Part shown: piece by piece, positions 59,114 to 64,000 of the stretch | Layout: each line of letters begins with the position of its first letter | Numbering within the stretch: position 1 is the stretch's first letter | Assembly: GCA_963704515.1 (NCBI GenBank) | Contig: OY969913.1 | Location: 2,728,001-2,792,000, forward strand | Source of the DNA: VRUE01 sp963704515 | GTDB taxonomy: Bacteria > Actinomycetota > Thermoleophilia > Solirubrobacterales > 70-9 | Reading direction: 5' to 3' | DNA length: 64,000 nucleotides | Position numbers and translations under genes: made by a program | Notes under the pieces: model-generated | Told to the model about the DNA's origin: nothing | Seen by the model: only the letters and a program-made list of their open reading frames with translations | Database searches by the model: none

Positions 59114-59142
59114 ATAGTAGTCGCTTCAGTTTCTGAAGTCAA
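59114..59142 (-). promoter_or_regulatory. rpoD promoter
   Basis: Minus strand TTGACT (59142-59137), 17-nt spacer, TACTAT (59119-59114), a strong sigma-70 match that would start RNA near 59107. The spacer is almost wholly occupied by the palindromic operator at 59121-59139. The first base overlaps the yihY start codon region. Confidence 0.7.
59121..59139. promoter_or_regulatory. Palindromic operator between rpoD and yihY
   Basis: TCGCTTCAGTTTCTGAAGT holds CTTCA-GTTTC-TGAAG and matches the site before the HxlR gene (34385-34403) at 17 of 19 positions, with both differences in the spacer. It covers the rpoD promoter spacer and ends 2 bp before the yihY ATG, so one bound dimer could block both. 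Confidence 0.72.
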
Positions 59143-60041
59143 TGCCCAATTCCTTGCACCGATCCCGGCCCTGGTTGCGCGCCTTCTGGCAGCGAGCCTA
59201 CCGCGAGAACGTCACCGGCCTCTCGGCGATGGTCGCGTACAACCTGATGCTGGCGGTCTTTCCGTTCGCCCTGCTGGTGCTCTTCGTCTTTGGCCAGGTG
59301 CTGAAGATCGGAGGGGTCGAGACCAGCGTCGTCAACGACCTGCAGCGGCTCTTCCCGAGCACCGAGCAGCACACGCTGACCGACGTGCTCAACCGGATCG
59401 AGGAAAACTCGACCACGATTGGGATCGCGGCCTTCCTTGGCTCGCTCTGGATCGGGGCCTCCTTTTGGGGGGCGATGGACACCGCCTTTTGCCGCATCTA
59501 CCACGTCGAGTGCCGCGGCTGGATCGAGCAGAAGCGCTTCTCCTTCGCGATGCTGGTCGTGGTCATCTTCTTCTTCACCGCCAGCATCTTCCTGCCGGCG
59601 ATGGAGAGCACGCTGGTCTCCAGCACCGACCGGCTGCCGTTCGGCCTCTCCGACATCAAAGCGATCGACACGGCGCTGCTGCTTGGGGCGGCGATCCTGA
59701 CCACCTTCCTGATCTCCTCCGTGATCTTCTGGGCCGTGCCGAAGGGGCACATGCCCTGGCGGGCGGTCTGGCCGGGGGCCGCCTTCGTCACCTTCGGCGC
59801 GACGGTCGCCAACTGGCTCTTCCCCGCCTACCTGGCCAACGTCTCCAGCCTCTCGCGCCTCGGCTCGACGCTCGGCTTCATCCTCATCGCCCTGCTCTGG
59901 TTCTATCTACTCAGCCTGGCGCTGCTCGCCGGCGCGGTGATCAACTCATTGAGGTTCGAGCTGCAGGCAACGGGCGAACTGCCGTACGGGAGCGGCGCGG
60001 CGGCGGCGAAGAAGCCCTGCGGGTGCGAAGATCAGCCGTAG
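59142..60041 (+). CDS. YihY/BrkB family membrane protein
   Basis: 299-residue integral membrane protein with six hydrophobic segments of the YihY/virulence factor BrkB family: ENVTGLSAMVAYNLMLAVFP near the start, LGSLWIGASFWGAMDTAFCR, and RLGSTLGFILIALLWFYLLS near the end. Once called RNase BN by mistake, the family's function is unclear; roles in efflux or envelope stability have been suggested. The ATG is 2 bp from the shared palindrome and opposite the rpoD promoter. The 3' end overlaps the convergent glpX stop by 10 nt. Confidence 0.85.
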   Translation: MPNSLHRSRPWLRAFWQRAYRENVTGLSAMVAYNLMLAVFPFALLVLFVFGQVLKIGGVETSVVNDLQRLFPSTEQHTLTDVLNRIEENSTTIGIAAFLGSLWIGASFWGAMDTAFCRIYHVECRGWIEQKRFSFAMLVVVIFFFTASIFLPAMESTLVSSTDRLPFGLSDIKAIDTALLLGAAILTTFLISSVIFWAVPKGHMPWRAVWPGAAFVTFGATVANWLFPAYLANVSSLSRLGSTLGFILIALLWFYLLSLALLAGAVINSLRFELQATGELPYGSGAAAAKKPCGCEDQP

Positions 60042-61030
60042 CGCTCGCCGGTGACGGTCCGCAACTTCGCGCGGTCGTGACGGGCCTGGACGCGGCGCAC
60101 GGTGCCCGAGCGCGAGCGCATGACCAGCGATTCGGTGGTCGCGCCGGGACCGCGGTAGCGGACGCCCTGCAGCACGTCGCCATCGGTGACGCCGGTGGCG
60201 GAGAAGAAGACGTCCTCACCCGAGCAGAGGTCGTTGGCGGTGAGGATGCGGTCGAGGTCGTAGCCGGCGTCGAGCGCGGCGCTGCGCTCCTCGTCGTTGC
60301 GCGGCCAGAGGCGGCCGAGCAGCTGGCCGCCCATCGACTTGAGGGCGGCGGCGGAGAGCACGCCCTCGGGGGTGCCGCCGATCCCCCAGAGCAGGTCGAC
60401 CGGCGAGCGGTCGCTGACGGCGAGCAGCGCGGCGGAGACGTCGCCGTCGGTGATCAGGCGGATGCGGCCGCCGGCCTCGCGGACTTCGCGCATCGCGTCC
60501 TCGTGACGGGGGCGGTCGAGCATCACGACGGTGACGTCGCCGACGCTGCCCCCCTTGCGCTCGGCGATCAGCTTCAGGGTCTCCGGCAGGGGACGGTCGA
60601 GGTCGAGCAGGTCGGCGATCTCCTCGCCGCCAGCCATCTTCTCCATGTAGACGCAGGGGCCGGGGTCGAACATCGTGCCGCGCTCGGCAAGCGCGATCAC
60701 GGCGAGGGCGCTGGGCATGCCGAGCGCGCAGAGGCGGGTGCCCTCGAGCGGGTCGACGGCGATGTCGACCACCGGCGGGCTGCCGTCGCCGATCTGCTCG
60801 CCGTTGTAGAGCATCGGCGCCTCGTCCTTCTCCCCCTCGCCGATCACCACGACGCCGTCCATAGAGACCGAGTCGAGGACGAAGCGCATCGCGTCGACCG
60901 CGGCCTGGTCGGCGGCGATCTTGTCGCCTCGCCCGACCCAGCGGGCAGCGGAGAGCGCCCCCGCCTCGGTGACGCGGACGAGCTCCAGAGCGAGATTGCG
61001 GTCCGGCTTGTTCGGCGGGGTGGCCTCCAT
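60032..61030 (-). CDS. glpX: Class II fructose-1,6-bisphosphatase
   Basis: 332-residue GlpX enzyme that dephosphorylates fructose 1,6-bisphosphate in gluconeogenesis. Metal and substrate motifs are GRGDKIAADQAA (33-44), VVIGEGEKDEAPML (61-74) and DPLEGT (93-98), with TDGDV later. The lithium-sensitive, actinobacterial FBPase II is of this type, and many actinobacteria depend on it. Length is normal. It is divergent from the LLM oxidoreductase and overlaps yihY at the 3' end. Confidence 0.93.
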   Translation of the reverse strand: MEATPPNKPDRNLALELVRVTEAGALSAARWVGRGDKIAADQAAVDAMRFVLDSVSMDGVVVIGEGEKDEAPMLYNGEQIGDGSPPVVDIAVDPLEGTRLCALGMPSALAVIALAERGTMFDPGPCVYMEKMAGGEEIADLLDLDRPLPETLKLIAERKGGSVGDVTVVMLDRPRHEDAMREVREAGGRIRLITDGDVSAALLAVSDRSPVDLLWGIGGTPEGVLSAAALKSMGGQLLGRLWPRNDEERSAALDAGYDLDRILTANDLCSGEDVFFSATGVTDGDVLQGVRYRGPGATTESLVMRSRSGTVRRVQARHDRAKLRTVTGERYG

Positions 61031-61119
61031 GGGCTGGCAGCCTATTCAAAGCCCGTTGCGGTGCGCCTTTTCCGGTCATAGACCACATAAAGCGCACCGG
61101 AACGGGTTAGGGTGCGGGC

Positions 61120-62052
61120 ATGGCCCAGCGCTGGGGACTTACTTTGCCGCTGCCGGGGCTGACGCTGGCTGGGCACGAGGAGCTGGTGAAGCAGGCCGAG
61201 GCGGCCGGCTACACCGACCTCTGGAGCGGCGAGACCAATGGACCCGACGGCTTCACCCCGCTGGCGCTGAGCGCCGCCTGGACCGAGCGGGCGCGGCTGG
61301 GGACGGGGATCGTCGGCGTCTTCCAGCGCGGGCCGGCGCTGCTCGCGCAGGAGGCGGCGGCGCTGGCCTCGGCCTCGGACGGGCGCTTCGTGCTTGGCAT
61401 CGGGTCCTCCTCGGACCGGATCGTCGAAGGCTGGAACGGGATCCCCTTCGAGCGGCCGCTGAGCCGGGTGCGCGAGACGCTCGCCTTCCTGCGCACGGCG
61501 CTGGCCGGCGAGCGCACAGAGACCGGGTTCAAGCTGGAGAGCGCGCCGGCCGAGCGGGTGCCGATCGTGCTCGCCGCGCTGCGCGGCAAGATGCTGGAGC
61601 TGGCGGTCGAGCAGGGCGACGGCGCCTTCACCAACTTCCTGCCGCTCGGCGGCCTGCCGCGGGTGACCGCGCAGCTCGAGGGCGCGCCGCAGGGCTTCGA
61701 GCTGCTCTGTCGCTTCTTCTGCCTGCCGGGCGAGCGCGAGGCGGTCGAGCCGCTGGCCCGCTTCATGTTCTCCTCCTACATCACGGTCCCGGTCTACGCG
61801 GCCTTCTACCGCTGGCTTGGCTACGGCGAGCAGATCGAGGCGATGGCGAGCGCCTGGGAGTCCGGCGACCGCCAGGCCGCTGCCGCCGCGGCCCCCTGGG
61901 AGCTGATCGAGGAGATGTTCATCTTCGGCTCGCCGGAGCAGATGCGAGCCCGCATCGACGCCTTCGTCGCCGGCGGCATCACCCTCCCGATCCTCACCCC
62001 GATCACAACCCCCGACAAGCTCGCCGACCTGATCGAGGCCCTGGCGCCATAG
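61120..62052 (+). CDS. LLM-class flavin-dependent oxidoreductase (probably F420)
   Basis: 310-residue TIM-barrel of the bacterial luciferase superfamily. It starts WGLTLPLPGLTLAGHEELVK and includes RLGTGIVGVFQRGPALLAQEAAALA and FVLGIGSSSDRIVEGWNG, the usual cofactor-binding parts; the late GSPEQMRARIDAFVAGGI motif is typical of F420-dependent members in actinobacteria. Substrate is not predictable. The gene is separated from the next by a palindromic repeat. Confidence 0.82.
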   Translation: MAQRWGLTLPLPGLTLAGHEELVKQAEAAGYTDLWSGETNGPDGFTPLALSAAWTERARLGTGIVGVFQRGPALLAQEAAALASASDGRFVLGIGSSSDRIVEGWNGIPFERPLSRVRETLAFLRTALAGERTETGFKLESAPAERVPIVLAALRGKMLELAVEQGDGAFTNFLPLGGLPRVTAQLEGAPQGFELLCRFFCLPGEREAVEPLARFMFSSYITVPVYAAFYRWLGYGEQIEAMASAWESGDRQAAAAAAPWELIEEMFIFGSPEQMRARIDAFVAGGITLPILTPITTPDKLADLIEALAP

Positions 62053-62054
62053 CC

Positions 62055-62118
62055 CCCCGGGGACGTGCCGCAACTTAGGTACCACCACGGGCCGCTAACT
62101 TGCGGCACGTCCCCGGGG
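62055..62118. repeat. Palindromic repeat, copy 2 (GGGGACGTGCCGC family)
   Basis: CCCCGGGGACGTGCCGCAA (62055-62073) and its exact complement (62100-62118) make a 19-bp stem around CTTAGGTACC...GCTAAC. Arm core GGGGACGTGCCGC and the ACTTA/GGTAC elements are shared with 26271-26332. It lies between convergent LLM and acyl-CoA synthetase genes and can serve as bidirectional terminator. Confidence 0.78.
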
Positions 62119-62124
62119 CGATCG

Positions 62125-64000
62125 TCAGCGCCAGGTCTTGGGCCAGGGGCGGGGTGGGGTTGCGGGGGCGATGCGGATGCGGGCGTCTACGGCTGTGGCG
62201 CCGGCTGGGGAGGCTATGACGGGGTTGAGGTCCAGCTCGGCGATCTCGGCGTGGGCGTCGACCATCGCGCTGACGCGGAGCAGGAGGTCTTCGAGCGCGG
62301 CGAGGTCGACCGGTGGGCTGCCGCGGTAGCCGGTGAGCAGCGGGAAGGTGGCGAGCGAGCGGATCGTCTCCGCCGCCTCGGCGCGGTCGATCGGGCAGAC
62401 GCGGACGCCGACGTCGCCGAGCAGCTCGGCCTGGGTGCCGCCCGCGCCGCAGGCGAGCACCGGGCCGAAGACCGGGTCGCCGACCACTCCGACGAGCAGC
62501 TCGGCGCCGGCGCCGGCCATCTGCTGGACGAGAAAGGCGCCGCGGGTGGCGCCGGCGGCGCCCAGGCGCTCGTCCATCGCCCGGGCCTCCTCCCCCACCT
62601 GCTCGGCGCCCGCGAGGCCCACGCGGACGGCGCCCAGCTCGGTCTTGTGGACGATCCCCTCGCCCTGCGCCTTGAGCGCGACGGCGCCGCCAAGCTCCTC
62701 GGCGGCGCGGGCCGCGGCCTCGGCGTCCTCGACCAGGCGCCAGGCGGGCATCGCGATCCCGTAGCAGCCGAGCAGATCGGCGATCTCCTCCTGGCCGAGC
62801 CACTCGCGCTCGTCCGCGAGCGCCTCGGCTAGCAGGCCCGCCGCCTCGTCGGGGCGAGCGCCCGGAATCTCGGGCGGCTCTTCCTCGGGGCGCCCGCGCC
62901 ACTCGACGTGGCGCATGACCCGGCCAAGGGCGCGGGCGGCGTCCTCCGGATAGAGGTAGACCGGCGCCGCCTCGGTAGCCGCCATCGCGGCGCGGTCGCG
63001 TCCCGACATGAAGACGGCGAGGACGGGGATCTCGCGGGGCAGCTCGGCCAGGGCGTCGCGCACCGCGTCGGCCACGTCCTCGGCGCGGGTCAGCAGCGGG
63101 CGGATGAAGATCACGATCAGCGCGTCGATCCCCTCCCAGGCCGCGAACGTCCCGATCCCTCGCCGGTACTGCTCGGCCGTCGCCGTGGCGATCATGTCGA
63201 CCGGGTTGCCCAGCCCCGCCTCCGGGGCGAGGAACGCGGCGAGCTCCTCGCGCACCTGCGGCGGCGGCTCCGGCACCTGCAGTCCGGCCGCCTCGCAGGC
63301 GTCGGCGCACATGATCCCCGGGCCGCCCGCGTTGGTGAGGATGCCGACCCGGCCTCCCGCCGGCAGCGGCTGGCCGGCGAGCAGCGAGGAGACGTCGAGC
63401 AGCTCGGAGAGGGTCTCGGTGCGGATCACGCCTGCCTGCTCGAAGAGCGCGTCGACGGTGACGTCGGAGGCGGAGAGCAGCGCGCCGGTGTGCGAGCCGG
63501 TGGCGCGGCCGCCGGACACTGAGCGGCCGCTCTTGACGACGACGATCGGCTTGCGGCGGCCGATGCGGCGCGCGAGCCGCGAGAAGCGGCGCGGGTCGCT
63601 GAAGGACTCGATGTAGAGCAGGGCGACGCCGGTCGCCGGGTCGCTCTCCCAGTACTCGAGGAAGTCATTAGCGGTGATGTCGGCCCGGTTGCCGATCGAG
63701 GCGAAGGAGGAGACGCCGAGGCCACGGTCGGCGGCGAGGTCGATCAGGGCGAGGCCGAGGGCGCCGCTCTGGGTTACGAAGCCGACGTTGCCGGGCGGCG
63801 GCGTGTCCGGGGCGAAGGTGGTGTTGAGCGTGACCGAGCCGGGCGCGGCGGTGAGCACGCCGAGGCAGTTGGGCCCGACCAGGCGCATCCCGGCTGTGCG
63901 GCAAATCTCGACCAATTCGCGTTCGCGCTTGGCGCCCTCCGCGCCGACCTCGGCGAAGCCCGCGGAGAGGACGACCAGGGCCGGGACCTCACGCGCGGCG
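62125..64000 (-). CDS. ADP-forming acyl-CoA synthetase, 5' end missing
   Basis: At least 625 residues, open at the right window edge. The visible part starts in the CoA-binding domain (ALVVLSAGFAEVGAEGAKRE, RLVGPNCLGVL), continues through the succinyl-CoA-ligase-like domain with the phosphorylated His in TGSHTGALLSA, and ends with an ATP-grasp domain (GGAVALKAQGEGIVHKTELG, ELDLNPV). This is the fused acetate-CoA ligase (ADP-forming) type that interconverts acyl-CoA, ADP and phosphate with acid and ATP. Some relatives carry a GNAT domain; the missing N-terminus cannot be judged. The stop is 6 nt from the palindromic repeat. Confidence 0.88.
   Translation of the reverse strand, partial: AAREVPALVVLSAGFAEVGAEGAKRERELVEICRTAGMRLVGPNCLGVLTAAPGSVTLNTTFAPDTPPPGNVGFVTQSGALGLALIDLAADRGLGVSSFASIGNRADITANDFLEYWESDPATGVALLYIESFSDPRRFSRLARRIGRRKPIVVVKSGRSVSGGRATGSHTGALLSASDVTVDALFEQAGVIRTETLSELLDVSSLLAGQPLPAGGRVGILTNAGGPGIMCADACEAAGLQVPEPPPQVREELAAFLAPEAGLGNPVDMIATATAEQYRRGIGTFAAWEGIDALIVIFIRPLLTRAEDVADAVRDALAELPREIPVLAVFMSGRDRAAMAATEAAPVYLYPEDAARALGRVMRHVEWRGRPEEEPPEIPGARPDEAAGLLAEALADEREWLGQEEIADLLGCYGIAMPAWRLVEDAEAAARAAEELGGAVALKAQGEGIVHKTELGAVRVGLAGAEQVGEEARAMDERLGAAGATRGAFLVQQMAGAGAELLVGVVGDPVFGPVLACGAGGTQAELLGDVGVRVCPIDRAEAAETIRSLATFPLLTGYRGSPPVDLAALEDLLLRVSAMVDAHAEIAELDLNPVIASPAGATAVDARIRIAPATPPRPWPKTWR

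Overview
The window is high-GC, densely packed bacterial chromosome with frequent 1-17 nt gene overlaps and many GTG/TTG starts. Gene content points to an actinobacterium: a BagA/BagB-like pair of ArsA-type ATPases, a DipZ fusion protein, an Rv3030-Rv3032-like glucan trio, a luciferase-like flavin oxidoreductase of the kind that often uses F420, and a class III cyclase. Together with a full type IV pilus system this suggests Thermoleophilia (Solirubrobacterales and relatives). That placement is inference. I saw no rRNA, tRNA or CRISPR array.

Layout. 1-5.1 kb: an aa3-type oxidase operon on the minus strand (cupredoxin, ctaC, ctaD, ctaE, ctaG) with a divergent TlpA-like thioredoxin. 5-12.8 kb: acyl metabolism (thiolase, thioesterase, aldehyde dehydrogenase, acyl-CoA dehydrogenase), a HAD phosphatase, leucyl aminopeptidase and an HxlR regulator with a striking palindrome pair. 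12.9-20.7 kb: two VapBC-type modules, a two-component system, DipZ, a Met-Lys-His repeat lipoprotein, MeaB and an acetyltransferase. 20.7-27.8 kb: a methyltransferase/GH57/GT4 trio, a second methyltransferase, a class III cyclase and a frameshifted gamma-glutamyltransferase. 27.8-34.3 kb: ftsZ, parA, the BagA/BagB-like pair, an orphan 533-residue protein and a second HxlR regulator.

The main theme is a type IV pilus system in several blocks: minor pilins and pilM-N-O plus a fourth inner-membrane protein (34.5-42 kb), prepilin peptidase (42 kb), the major pilin behind a class I cyclic-di-GMP riboswitch (45.5-46.1 kb), and pilT2, a thioredoxin-fold protein, pilB, pilT and pilC (51.9-57.8 kb). 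PilB carries an N-terminal MshEN-like region, so c-di-GMP may act on both pilin synthesis and the extension motor. Two further toxin-antitoxin modules, a P-loop ATPase with an AT-rich promoter and a large membrane protein with PKD-like and OmpA-like regions lie between the blocks.

The window ends with rpoD, yihY, glpX, an LLM oxidoreductase and an ADP-forming acyl-CoA synthetase running off the edge. The rpoD promoter contains a 19-bp palindrome nearly identical to one in front of the second HxlR gene 25 kb away, and the rpoD leader holds an intrinsic terminator. The riboswitch ahead of the major pilin and this HxlR/pilus/rpoD/yihY operator pair are the two most interesting regulatory signals in the window.
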